This document shows positions 16,986 through 24,925 of a stretch of 64,000 bases of DNA, piece after piece. Numbering within the stretch: the stretch's first letter is position 1; the number at the start of each line of letters is the position of its first letter. Both the position numbers and the translations under genes were made by a program. A model generated the notes under the pieces. It saw nothing but the letters and a program-made list of their open reading frames with translations, ran no database searches and had not been told where the DNA came from. Location: NCBI GenBank assembly GCA_034928535.1, contig JAYFOV010000013.1:105262-169261 (forward strand), written 5' to 3'. The stretch comes from CAXXOK01 sp001604115. Lineage in GTDB: Bacteria; Bacillota; Clostridia; Christensenellales; Aristaeellaceae.

Positions 16986-18380
16986 ATGGCGAAACTTTGG
17001 GCGGGGCGCTTTGAAAAGCCCACCAGCGCACTTTTGGATGATTACCAATCCTCCATCCTGTTTGACCAGCGACTCATCCGCTGCGATCTGCTCGGCTCCA
17101 TCGCCCATGCCACCATGCTGGGCGAGCAGGGCATCATCCCCATGGGGGACAGCCAGGCCATCGTGCAGGGATTGACCGCCATGCTGAGCGATTATGACAC
17201 GGGCGCCCTGGCCATTGATTTGACCGCCGAGGATGTGCATATGTTTGCCGAAGCCGAGCTGACCGCACGCATCGGCGAAGCGGGCAAGCGCCTGCATACC
17301 GGCCGCAGCCGCAATGATCAGATCGCGCTGGACGTGCGGCTGTATGCCAAGGAAGCCTGCGCGCATGTGCAGGCGCTGCTCCTTGCGCTGCTGGAGGTGC
17401 TGCTCAGCCTTGCCAAGGCGCACACTCACACCATCATGCCAGGTTACACGCACCTGCAAAAGGCGCAGCCGGTCACCCTGGCGTTTCACCTGATGGCCTA
17501 TGTGCAAATGCTGATGCGGGATGTGACCCGCTTTGGGCATGCCTATACCGAGGCGGATGTGATGCCGCTGGGCAGTGGTGCGCTGGCAGGCACTACCTAC
17601 CCCCTCAACCGCGAGCGCGTGGCTGAGCTGCTCGGCTTTGCCGCCGTGACGGACAACGCCATGGACGGCGTGAGCGACCGGGATTTTCTCATCACCTTTC
17701 TGGCAGCAGCTGCCACCTGCATGATGCACCTGAGCCGCCTCAGCGAGGAGCTGATTCTCTGGAGCACCAACGAGTTTGGCACCCTCACGCTGGATGATGC
17801 CTTTGCGACCGGATCCAGCATCATGCCCCAAAAGAAAAACCCCGATGCCTGCGAGCTCACACGCGGCAAGACTGGCCGCGTGTATGGGGACCTGATGGCG
17901 CTGCTCACCGTGATGAAGGGCATCCCCCTTGCCTACAATAAAGATATGCAGGAGGATAAAGAGGCCTTCTTTGATGCGTATGATACGCTGACCAAGTGCC
18001 TGCCGACCTTTACCGAGATGATGCGCACCGCCGTCTTCCACCCGGAGGGGATGGCGCAAAGTGCGGCCATGGGCTTTACCAACGCCACTGATCTGGCGGA
18101 TTATCTGGTGGGCAAAGGCATACCCTTCCGGGATGCGCACCATGTAAGCGGCGCGCTGGTGGGTAAGTGCGTGCGGGAAAAGCGCGATCTGGGCGATTTG
18201 TCCCTGGCAGAACTGCGCGAGCAATGTGCTGCCTTTGATGCGGATGTCTACGAAGCGATTTCGCTGAAAGCCTGTGTGGAGCGCCGCAGCCTGCGCGGCG
18301 GCCCTGCCCCGCTCGCCGTGGAGGATAGCATCCGACGCGCGGAGTCCTGGCTGGCGCAGCAGCGCAGTCAGGTGAAATGA
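16986..18380 (+). CDS. argH: Argininosuccinate lyase
   Basis: A 464-residue fumarase/aspartase-superfamily enzyme that splits argininosuccinate to arginine and fumarate. MAKLWAGRFEKPTSALLDDY opens it; TGRSRNDQIALDVRLY, GYTHLQKAQPVTLAFHL and the catalytic-serine loop TGSSIMPQKKNPDACEL are the three family blocks, and the catalytic His is in the THLQ motif. Length and order are normal. It stands alone: argG and other arginine genes are not adjacent. A terminator follows at 18419. Confidence 0.97.
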   Translation: MAKLWAGRFEKPTSALLDDYQSSILFDQRLIRCDLLGSIAHATMLGEQGIIPMGDSQAIVQGLTAMLSDYDTGALAIDLTAEDVHMFAEAELTARIGEAGKRLHTGRSRNDQIALDVRLYAKEACAHVQALLLALLEVLLSLAKAHTHTIMPGYTHLQKAQPVTLAFHLMAYVQMLMRDVTRFGHAYTEADVMPLGSGALAGTTYPLNRERVAELLGFAAVTDNAMDGVSDRDFLITFLAAAATCMMHLSRLSEELILWSTNEFGTLTLDDAFATGSSIMPQKKNPDACELTRGKTGRVYGDLMALLTVMKGIPLAYNKDMQEDKEAFFDAYDTLTKCLPTFTEMMRTAVFHPEGMAQSAAMGFTNATDLADYLVGKGIPFRDAHHVSGALVGKCVREKRDLGDLSLAELREQCAAFDADVYEAISLKACVERRSLRGGPAPLAVEDSIRRAESWLAQQRSQVK

Positions 18381-18418
18381 CCCGCACTCCCCACACAAAC
18401 AGCAGCGTTTCCCTTCGG

Positions 18419-18456
18419 CGGTGCACCTCCCAGCAGTGAGGTGCGCCGTTTCTTGT
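18419..18456 (+). terminator. argH terminator
   Basis: An 11-bp stem (CGGTGCACCTC at 18419-18429 with 18438-18448, one G-T pair) followed by TTTCTTGTT. Confidence 0.75.
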
Positions 18457-18820
18457 TGCTGGGCTGCGCGCACGCCACATCAGCCTGCAGCATGTTGCCA
18501 GCCTGACCCCTTTGTTTTGGTATAGGGCGCACCCCCGCCAAAGGGTTCGGCCTTGAGAAAAGGGCATCGCCCTGCCCAGGGTCATTCGCATTTGTGAACC
18601 CCGGACAGGGCAGTTTCTGCCTGCCCTGGGGCTCACACTTTCGGCTTTCCTTTATGCCCTGTTGAAACCCAGGCAGGGGATGGCAGTCCTCATCCTTCTT
18701 AGCAGCGCCTGCATAGTGCGCTCTTTTTCGGCCGAAAACCCGAAAACCTGCGCGAAACCAACGAAAACGCAGCTGTGCGCTCCTCCTTTTCTTGTTTGGC
18801 CCTTGTGGGTATGGTATGAT
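18457..18820. promoter_or_regulatory. Gap after argH with a promoter at 18792-18820
   Basis: The gap holds short G+C inverted repeats (for example ACAGGGCAG with CTGCCCTG near 18603-18626) and possibly a remnant of the dispersed repeat (AAAGGGTT near 18539). At its right end TTGTTT (18792-18797) and TATGAT (18815-18820), spacer 17, form the promoter of the next gene. No gene is supported. Confidence 0.6.
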
Positions 18821-18841
18821 AGCGGTACAAAAATATCGGGT

Positions 18842-20500
18842 ATGGGAAGGCGGGTCATTTCCTTGCACATCAAACCCATGACCAAGCGGGGTGCAAACTG
18901 GCTGGTTGCGCTGTTTTTCATCGCCCTGACGCTGGTAGGTCTGCTCACCAGCGCGGATTACGGCCAGCCTTGGGATGAACCTTGGGAGCAGGATATCCTG
19001 CGCATGAACGGTAATCAATATGCGCTGTACCTTGGCCTGCCCGGGCAAATGGCTATGCAATCGGACATCCCCGCGCCACCCTCCCTGCGCATTGAGGACA
19101 GCGTGGAGCGTGACCATGGCCAAAGTGCCTACTATCCTTTACTTGGGCTGCTAGCGGATACTTCCGTCACGCCCATGGCACGCATGGTGCTCTGGCATGG
19201 CTACACCTGGCTGCTGTTCATGGGTGGCGTGGCCGCGCTGTGGCTCATTGGCCGCAGGCTTGGCCTGTCGCGGCTGCTCAGCAGCGTGGCTGCAATGTTT
19301 CTGGTGCTCAGCCCGCGGATGTTTGCCGAAGGGCATTACAACAACAAGGATGTGGTTCTTCTCGCGCTGGTGCTGCTCGTGCTCTGGCTGACTCTGCGCC
19401 TGATGGAGCGCCCCGCGCCGCTGCGCGCTTTCCTGTTTTCGCTGGCTGGTGCGCTGGCCGCCAACACGAAGATCATTGGCCTGCTGGTATGGGGGCTTTG
19501 CGCACTGTTTGTGTTGGTGCGCCTGCTTGCGGGCAGGCGCATGGATGGCCGTGCCTGGCTGGCGGCAGGCGTGGCGCTGGTTTCCTTTGCACTGTGCTAT
19601 TTTCTGCTCACTCCGGCTATGTGGCGTGATCCGCTGGGCTACCTCGGCTATGTGCTGCAATCAGCCATGGATTTTACCCGCTGGCAAAACTATGTGCTGT
19701 TCCGCGGTTCGGTCTTTCACCTCAAAAAGGGGCCTTTGCCCCGCATCTATCTGCCTTATATGATCCTGGTGACCACGCCGATTTGGGTGCTTGTGTTTCT
19801 GCTGGCAGGGCAAGTGGCGGCAGTGCGCCATTGGTTCAGGCGCAAAACTGCTGCGCTTGCGGACGACCGCGCCATGGCACTCTTGCTTTGTACGCTCCTC
19901 TGGCTGGTTCCGCTGGGCTATTCCGTGGTAGCGCAACCCACCACCTACAATGGCTGGCGGCATTTCTATTTCCTGTACGCACCCATGCTGGTGCTGGCGG
20001 CGCAGGGGCTGCAAAGCCTTGCCGCGTGGGTCAGGGCACGGCTGCCCAAAATGGCGCAGCGCCTGTGCGCCGGGGCGCTTTGCTTATGCATGCTGGGCAC
20101 GGGTGTGTTGATTGCCTTTGCCCACCCCTATCAATACACCTACTATAATGCGCTGGCCTACCGCAGCGATCTGCCCAGTTATCTGGAGCTGGATTATTGG
20201 AATGTGTCCGCGCTGGATGCACTGCGCAATGTGGTCGCAAGTGTGCCGGAGGGCGGGCAGGTTTCTGTGGCCGGCAGCGATTACAGCTCCCACCAAGGGC
20301 TCAAATCGGCCTATGCATTGCTGCCCCCGCAGCAGCAAGCGCGTTTGCGGCTCATCCCGCAGGGCAGCAAGGGCGCAAATTACACATTTGTGAATCCTAC
20401 CTATCAGCTGCTCAACTATTGGCGCCCCACCCCCTCCATGACACCGCTTATCCACATCCATAGCTTTGGCGTGCCGATTTACAGCGTCTATAAACGGTAA
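18842..20500 (+). CDS. Polytopic membrane glycosyltransferase (GT39/PMT-like)
   Basis: A protein of up to 552 residues with about 10-12 membrane segments. After the first helix comes SADYGQPWDEPWEQD, the acidic D-E pair in the first outside loop that marks GT-C enzymes using lipid-phosphate sugar donors. A second loop carries PRMFAEGHYNNKDV. The C-terminal soluble part contains YTYYNALAYR, seen in related clostridial proteins. The promoter at 18792-18820 excludes upstream starts. The ATG at 18842 lacks a good ribosome binding site; TTG at 18863 (after GGAAGGCGGG) and ATG at 18878 are in-frame alternatives. Its acceptor is unknown; wall polymer or lipid glycosylation is likely. Confidence 0.8.
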   Translation: MGRRVISLHIKPMTKRGANWLVALFFIALTLVGLLTSADYGQPWDEPWEQDILRMNGNQYALYLGLPGQMAMQSDIPAPPSLRIEDSVERDHGQSAYYPLLGLLADTSVTPMARMVLWHGYTWLLFMGGVAALWLIGRRLGLSRLLSSVAAMFLVLSPRMFAEGHYNNKDVVLLALVLLVLWLTLRLMERPAPLRAFLFSLAGALAANTKIIGLLVWGLCALFVLVRLLAGRRMDGRAWLAAGVALVSFALCYFLLTPAMWRDPLGYLGYVLQSAMDFTRWQNYVLFRGSVFHLKKGPLPRIYLPYMILVTTPIWVLVFLLAGQVAAVRHWFRRKTAALADDRAMALLLCTLLWLVPLGYSVVAQPTTYNGWRHFYFLYAPMLVLAAQGLQSLAAWVRARLPKMAQRLCAGALCLCMLGTGVLIAFAHPYQYTYYNALAYRSDLPSYLELDYWNVSALDALRNVVASVPEGGQVSVAGSDYSSHQGLKSAYALLPPQQQARLRLIPQGSKGANYTFVNPTYQLLNYWRPTPSMTPLIHIHSFGVPIYSVYKR

Positions 20501-20522
20501 CCCGGCCGCCGGCGGCGGATAT

Positions 20523-20568
20523 CAGGCACACAAAAGGCGCTGCGATCGCAGCGCCTTTTGTGTGCCTG
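20523..20568. terminator. 46-bp perfect palindrome, bidirectional terminator
   Basis: A 23-bp perfect inverted repeat centred on GCGATCGC with A-tract and T-tract arms (ACAAAAGGCGC / GCGCCTTTTGT) lies between the convergent glycosyltransferase and glycerate kinase genes, 22 and 11 bases from their stops. It should terminate both. Confidence 0.85.
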
Positions 20569-20579
20569 GCGTTCCGGCA

Positions 20580-21809
20580 TCACCGCCGGATCAGCAAAAC
20601 GGACACATCGTTCACATTGGTGCCAGTTGGCCCTGTCATAATCAGTCCACCGCACGCCGCCAGGGCATGGTATGCATCGTTTTCTTGCAGGACCGCGTAA
20701 GGGTCGATGCCTTTGGCGGCCAGCGCCGCCAGCGTTTGCCCATCCACATAGCCGCCCGCTGCGTCTGTGGGGCCGTCCGTGCCGTCCGAACCCAGCGAGA
20801 AAATCGCTGTGCCCTCCAGTCCGGAAATGCCCTGCGCTGCAGCCAGCGCCAGCTCCTGATTGCGGCCGCCCAGCCCCTTGCCCGTCAGGCGCACCACCGT
20901 TTCCCCTCCAACGATCAGCGCTGTGGACTGCGTCACGCTTTGGTGGTACCGCGCCATCGCCGCCAGAAAACCGCCCGCCTCCCGCGCCTCTCCATCCAAG
21001 GAGTCTGTCAGGATCTGCGGGGCATAGCCCAGCGCGCGGGCTGCTTCCGCCGCAGCATGGCACAGTTCCCGCACGCTGCCGGTGATTACGGTTTCCACAT
21101 TGGTGAGGGTCTTGGGCGTTTCCACATGGAGCATGGCCTGCATCTCGGCGGTGAGGGTCAGGCGGTACTTTTCCGCGATGTGCACGGCGTTTTCCACCGT
21201 GCTGCTGTCCGGATACGCAGGGCCGGAGGCGATCATATCCAGCGGATCGCCGATAATATCGGACAGGATAATGGAGTAGACCCGCGCGGGCAGGCAATGC
21301 ATGGCAAAACGGCCGCCCTTGACCTTGGAAAAGCGCTTACGGATGGTGTTCATCTCCACGATGCCCGCGCCGGATGCCAGCAGTTGCTCGGTCAGGCGTG
21401 CGCTGTCCGCCTGCGGGATCAGCGGGGCTTCAAACAGCGCGGAGCCGCCGCCGGAGATGAGCAGCAATACCGTATCCGTCTCCGTCAGGTGTTCTGTGGC
21501 CGCCAGCACGGCTTCCGTGGCGCGGAAGGAGTTGGCGTCCGGCACAGGGTGCCCCGCCTCAAAGAGGGTCATACCGGGCAAATCCCCCATCACATGGCCG
21601 TATTTGGTGATGACCATGCCCTCCCGGATGCTATCCCCCAACACCTTGCGAGCCGCCGAGGCCATCGACCAGGCCGCTTTACCAATGGCAATCAGGATCA
21701 CGCGCCCCGGAAACACCCGTCCTGCCAGCGCGCGCTGCACAGCCGCATCCGGCTGCACGGCCGCGATCGCCCGGCGGACGATGGAATCGCAATCCTCCCG
21801 CATGGGCAT
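20580..21809 (-). CDS. Glycerate 2-kinase, MOFRL family (GckA/TtuD type)
   Basis: A 409-residue kinase phosphorylating D-glycerate, most likely to 2-phosphoglycerate. The N-terminal DUF4147 domain shows LIAIGKAAWSMASAA, EAGHPVPDANS and LLISGGGSALFEAP; the C-terminal MOFRL domain shows VGGETVVRLTGKGLGGRNQE and LGSDGTDGPTDAAGGYVDG, with the ending GPTGTNVNDVSVLLIR. I place the start at ATG 21809, which has AAGGGAG nine bases upstream; longer readings reach back towards gntP. It is downstream of a GntP-type permease and beside cdaR, so the three form a glycerate uptake and use module. It feeds lower glycolysis. Confidence 0.92.
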   Translation of the reverse strand: MPMREDCDSIVRRAIAAVQPDAAVQRALAGRVFPGRVILIAIGKAAWSMASAARKVLGDSIREGMVITKYGHVMGDLPGMTLFEAGHPVPDANSFRATEAVLAATEHLTETDTVLLLISGGGSALFEAPLIPQADSARLTEQLLASGAGIVEMNTIRKRFSKVKGGRFAMHCLPARVYSIILSDIIGDPLDMIASGPAYPDSSTVENAVHIAEKYRLTLTAEMQAMLHVETPKTLTNVETVITGSVRELCHAAAEAARALGYAPQILTDSLDGEAREAGGFLAAMARYHQSVTQSTALIVGGETVVRLTGKGLGGRNQELALAAAQGISGLEGTAIFSLGSDGTDGPTDAAGGYVDGQTLAALAAKGIDPYAVLQENDAYHALAACGGLIMTGPTGTNVNDVSVLLIRR

Positions 21810-21857
21810 GGTACCACACTCCCTTGCATCGCCATGGATACCCCATGGCATAAAGAT

Positions 21858-21886
21858 GGCCGGACTGCTCTGCAAACAGTCCGGCC
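21858..21886 (-). terminator. Intra-operon stem-loop between gntP and glycerate kinase
   Basis: A perfect 10-bp stem (GGCCGGACTG with CAGTCCGGCC) nine bases after the permease stop, followed on the minus strand by ATCTTTA. Probably partial termination or 3' end protection of the permease message. Confidence 0.5.
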
Positions 21887-21895
21887 GGACATGAC

Positions 21896-23278
21896 TCAGT
21901 GCAGGAACAGGGATACGATATAGACACCGATCATGGAGGCGATGCCCACCACCAAGGTGCCAAGCGTCTGGGTCTTGTAACCATCCTGGGTGCTCATGCC
22001 GCCAAAGTTGGTCACCACCCAGAAGTAGCTGTCATTGGCGTGGGACACAGTCATCGCGCCCGCGCCGATGGCAATGACCGTCAGCGAAGCCAAGGCCGGG
22101 CTAGCCAGCCCAAGCATGGGCAGCAGCGGCGCCACGATACCCGCTGTGGTCGTGATGGCCACCGTGGAGGAGCCCTGCGCCGATTTGAGGATCGCCGCCA
22201 GCAGGAAGGGGAAGAACAATCCAATAGTCTGCAACACAAGCGCGTTGCTCTTGATAAAGTTCACGATATCCGAAGAGGCGATCACCTTGCCCAGCACGCC
22301 GCCCGCAGCAGTGATGAACAGGATGGGGCCAACGGTCTTGAGGGTCTCGTTGGTCAGCTCATAGAAGTCCTCACCCTTGCCGGCCACAAACAGACTGATG
22401 ATGGCGATGACCGCGCCTGCCGCCAACGCGATGATGGGCGTGCCCAGGAAGGCGAGGAAGGGAAGGTTGATCTTGGCCATGGCAAAGGCGGAAGCCACAC
22501 CCATAAGCAGGATGGGCACCACGATGGGGGCAAACGCCAGCCAACCGCTGGGCAGCTTACCGTACTCGGCCACCAGCTGCTCGTAGGTCTTGACATTCTC
22601 CTCATTTTCCAGATCCTCGGTGGATTTGACCTTTTTACCGATGAACTTGGCAAAGAAATAGCTGGCGATCAAGCCCGGGATGGAGCACAGCACGCCCAGC
22701 CCAATGACCAGCAGCAGGCTGTTTTCCACACCCAGCGCGCCCGCGGCGGCAATGGGGCCCGGCGTGGGCGGGATGAAGCAATGGCTGATGTACAGACCCA
22801 TGGACAGCGCCACCGTCATGGCCACGCTGCTTGCGCCCGTGCGCTTGACCAGCGCTTTACGAATGGGGTTGAGGATCACAAAGCCGCTATCGCAGAACAC
22901 CGGGATGGACACGATCCAGCCCATGAGCTGGATGGCAAGCTCGGGGTGCTTTTTGCCCACCAGCTTGACCACGCTGTCCGCCATTTTGAGCGCCGCGCCG
23001 GTCTTTTCCAGCAAGGTACCGACCAGTGCGCCAAAGATGATCACAATGCCGATGCTGCTGAACGTGCCGCTGAAGCCCGCGCCGATCACGTCCGCAATAC
23101 CGCTGACCGCCGTGCCGTCCGCCGCGGTATACTTATACAGCGGAATGCCCGCGATGAGCCCGAAGATGAGCGCCACGCCCATGATGGAGAGGAAAGGATG
23201 AACCTTGAACTTGCTGATGGCGACGATCATCAGCACAATGGCCAGTACGAAAACGATAATGAGTCCGATACCTGTCAT
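21896..23278 (-). CDS. GntP family permease (gluconate/glycerate type)
   Basis: A 460-residue integral membrane proton symporter of the GntP family, with some 12-14 hydrophobic segments. MTGIGLIIVFVLAIVLMIV opens it; SGTFSSIGIVIIFGALVGTLLEKTGAA, IPVFCDSGFVIL, FIPPTPGPIAAAG and AQGSSTVAITTTAGIVAPLLP are GntP blocks. A hydrophilic loop (about residues 215-245, KVKSTEDLENEENVKT) separates the halves. The ATG at 23278 has AAGGGGG. The glycerate kinase downstream and the CdaR regulator upstream suggest glycerate, as for E. coli and Firmicute CdaR targets; gluconate remains possible. Confidence 0.92.
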   Translation of the reverse strand: MTGIGLIIVFVLAIVLMIVAISKFKVHPFLSIMGVALIFGLIAGIPLYKYTAADGTAVSGIADVIGAGFSGTFSSIGIVIIFGALVGTLLEKTGAALKMADSVVKLVGKKHPELAIQLMGWIVSIPVFCDSGFVILNPIRKALVKRTGASSVAMTVALSMGLYISHCFIPPTPGPIAAAGALGVENSLLLVIGLGVLCSIPGLIASYFFAKFIGKKVKSTEDLENEENVKTYEQLVAEYGKLPSGWLAFAPIVVPILLMGVASAFAMAKINLPFLAFLGTPIIALAAGAVIAIISLFVAGKGEDFYELTNETLKTVGPILFITAAGGVLGKVIASSDIVNFIKSNALVLQTIGLFFPFLLAAILKSAQGSSTVAITTTAGIVAPLLPMLGLASPALASLTVIAIGAGAMTVSHANDSYFWVVTNFGGMSTQDGYKTQTLGTLVVGIASMIGVYIVSLFLH

Positions 23279-23320
23279 GGTTATGCCCCCTTATTCATTT
23301 ATGGCTCCTTGTTGGTTTTT

Positions 23321-23379
23321 ATTATACCGATCGGCAGGGTTAATGCCATGGTATGGAGCACAAATATGGCGGCATATTT
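23321..23379 (-). promoter_or_regulatory. gntP promoter -10 with upstream palindromic site, probable CdaR target
   Basis: A minus-strand TATAAT (23321-23326) has a poor -35 (ATGGCA at 17 bases). Upstream, AAATATG-GCGG-CATATTT (23362-23379) is a 7-bp-arm palindrome centred about 55 bases before the expected start. A weak -35 plus an upstream palindrome fits an activator site. Confidence 0.55.
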
Positions 23380-23396
23380 CCGTTTTGCGGAACATC

Positions 23397-24578
23397 TCAC
23401 AGGTTTGCGGGCTCGGTTTCTCCTTCCAAGGCCATTTTGCCGCCCAGATCGTGATAAAAGTGGATGGCGTTGTAGTATAGGGATGAAAACCTTATGCTTC
23501 GGGGATCGTAGCCCGTTTTCTCATACAGCTGGCGCAGGCGGTATTGCAGCGTGTTTTTATGGATATACAGCGCCTGCGATGCGCGGGCGATGGAACCGTC
23601 GCAGGCATAGTAGGTATCCAAAAGGGGAATCCAGCCTGCGATTTCCTCCCAGGTGCAGTCCCGGAAAATACGCCGCACATATTCCAGCTTGATCATATCC
23701 GGGATCTCGCCGCTGAAGATTTCCATATTGATGCTGTCATACAGGCGTATGTCCTTGCTTGGGGAGCGAAGGCAGGTGCGCAATGCCTTTTGCGCATGCT
23801 GGTATGCGGTATTGATGTGCACAAAGTTCGCCACCGGATCGTCGATGCCGATGCATACACAAAGCGCCTGGTTTTCTTCAATACGGGCTTTGAGCACGCC
23901 CGCCCACTCCAGCATGCGCGCATCCTCGGCGCGGCTCACCAGACACACCAACGCGCTGCCGGATTTGAACACGATCGCCTCGGTAAAGCCGGCCAGCACC
24001 TTGCGCACGCTGCCCTCCGCCGCGTCGATCACGCGTTGCAGCGCTACCGTGGCCGCACCCTCCCGAGGGATGATGCTCACCAGCAGGATGCGCCGGGGCA
24101 AGGTGATGTCGATGCCGATCTGCCGCCCGTTTTCCACCATCTGCCGGTTGATCTCCTGGGGCAGCCCATGGATCCAGTCGTTCAGGAACCGGGCGCGGAT
24201 GCGCTGCTCCACGTCCATTTCCTTGCGCATGGAAATATCCAGCAGCAGGATCTCCGTCATTTTTTTGATGATCTGGCCGTACTTACCCACTTTCTTTTCC
24301 GGCCCCGTGACGCCGATCACGCCGATGATGTCGTTTTGGAACTCAATAGGCAGGTTAAGGCCAGGCTTTGCCCCGGTATACTCCTCATCGTCATGGATGG
24401 TCAGGATTTCCAGCTTCTCATCCACTACGCGCTTGGCTCCGGCATGGAAGGTGCCGATGCGCGCGGGGTCCGTACTGGCGATGATCATGCCCTCATGATC
24501 CATCATGTTCACCCGCTCGCCGATGATATCGCTGATCTCCTGCACGATTTTCATGCAACTGCTTTTGGGAAACTTCAT
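23397..24578 (-). CDS. cdaR: CdaR/PucR-type sugar-diacid transcriptional regulator
   Basis: A 393-residue regulator. The N-terminal sugar-diacid recognition domain (residues about 1-135) shows IIGERVNMMDHEGMIIASTD, and GVIGVTGPEKKVGKYGQII. A central GGDEF-like PucR segment follows, and a C-terminal PucR helix-turn-helix (about residues 325-385) reads CDGSIARASQALYIHKNTLQ, then YRLRQLYEKTGYDPRS. E. coli CdaR activates glucarate, galactarate and glycerate genes; Firmicute homologues commonly sit beside gntP and glycerate kinase, as here. The ATG at 24578 has AGGAGG. It is the same strand as gntP but has its own promoter at 24624-24653, and gntP has another, so it may activate from outside the operon. 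Confidence 0.9.
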   Translation of the reverse strand: MKFPKSSCMKIVQEISDIIGERVNMMDHEGMIIASTDPARIGTFHAGAKRVVDEKLEILTIHDDEEYTGAKPGLNLPIEFQNDIIGVIGVTGPEKKVGKYGQIIKKMTEILLLDISMRKEMDVEQRIRARFLNDWIHGLPQEINRQMVENGRQIGIDITLPRRILLVSIIPREGAATVALQRVIDAAEGSVRKVLAGFTEAIVFKSGSALVCLVSRAEDARMLEWAGVLKARIEENQALCVCIGIDDPVANFVHINTAYQHAQKALRTCLRSPSKDIRLYDSINMEIFSGEIPDMIKLEYVRRIFRDCTWEEIAGWIPLLDTYYACDGSIARASQALYIHKNTLQYRLRQLYEKTGYDPRSIRFSSLYYNAIHFYHDLGGKMALEGETEPANL

Positions 24579-24623
24579 GGCGGCACCTCCTGTATCAAGC
24601 CCGGCGCGCTCGCCGGCGCCCTC

Positions 24624-24653
24624 ATGATAGCATGGATTTTACCCCTGCATCAA
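24624..24653 (-). promoter_or_regulatory. cdaR promoter
   Basis: Minus-strand TTGATG (24648-24653) and TATCAT (24624-24629) with an 18-base spacer, about 45 bases before the cdaR start. A 347-base gap (24579-24925) separates cdaR from the divergent sugar operon; apart from the two promoters it holds nothing. Confidence 0.65.
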
Positions 24654-24782
24654 GGGGGCGCGCCCACCCCGCCGCGCTGCCCCAAACGCCCCGCCTGTGA
24701 TGTCGGAAAACCTCGATCCGCACAAATCATCGATAGGGCTGGGCAACGCGGAAATGGCATACGGGATGGCAGGAATTGTGGA

Positions 24783-24835
24783 TTTACTTTTGTCGGGCAT
24801 GCCGCTACAATCGGGGTAGTGATTGAGCTCGATCA
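24783..24835 (+). promoter_or_regulatory. Promoter and candidate operator of the sugar-ABC operon
   Basis: TTTACT (24783-24788) and TACAAT (24806-24811), spacer 17. Directly after the expected start lies TGATTGAGCTCGATCA (24820-24835), a 16-bp palindrome with one mismatched pair, well placed for a repressor. Confidence 0.6.
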
Positions 24836-24925
24836 TCTGAATCGTAAAGGGACCCTGGCGTCTGCGCCCGCAAAGACCGGATTTGCGGCGCAGTCCGCCG
24901 ATCAATGTAAGGGAGGAATTCCAGG

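Noticed and set aside
18662..18841. An N-terminal extension of the GT39-like protein beginning at 18662
   Set aside because: A well-formed promoter at 18792-18820 lies inside it, and the extension has no conserved character.
21899..23692. A long + strand frame opposite gntP
   Set aside because: The GntP permease on the minus strand is unambiguous; the opposite frame is rich in His, Arg, Gln and Asp as expected of a shadow.
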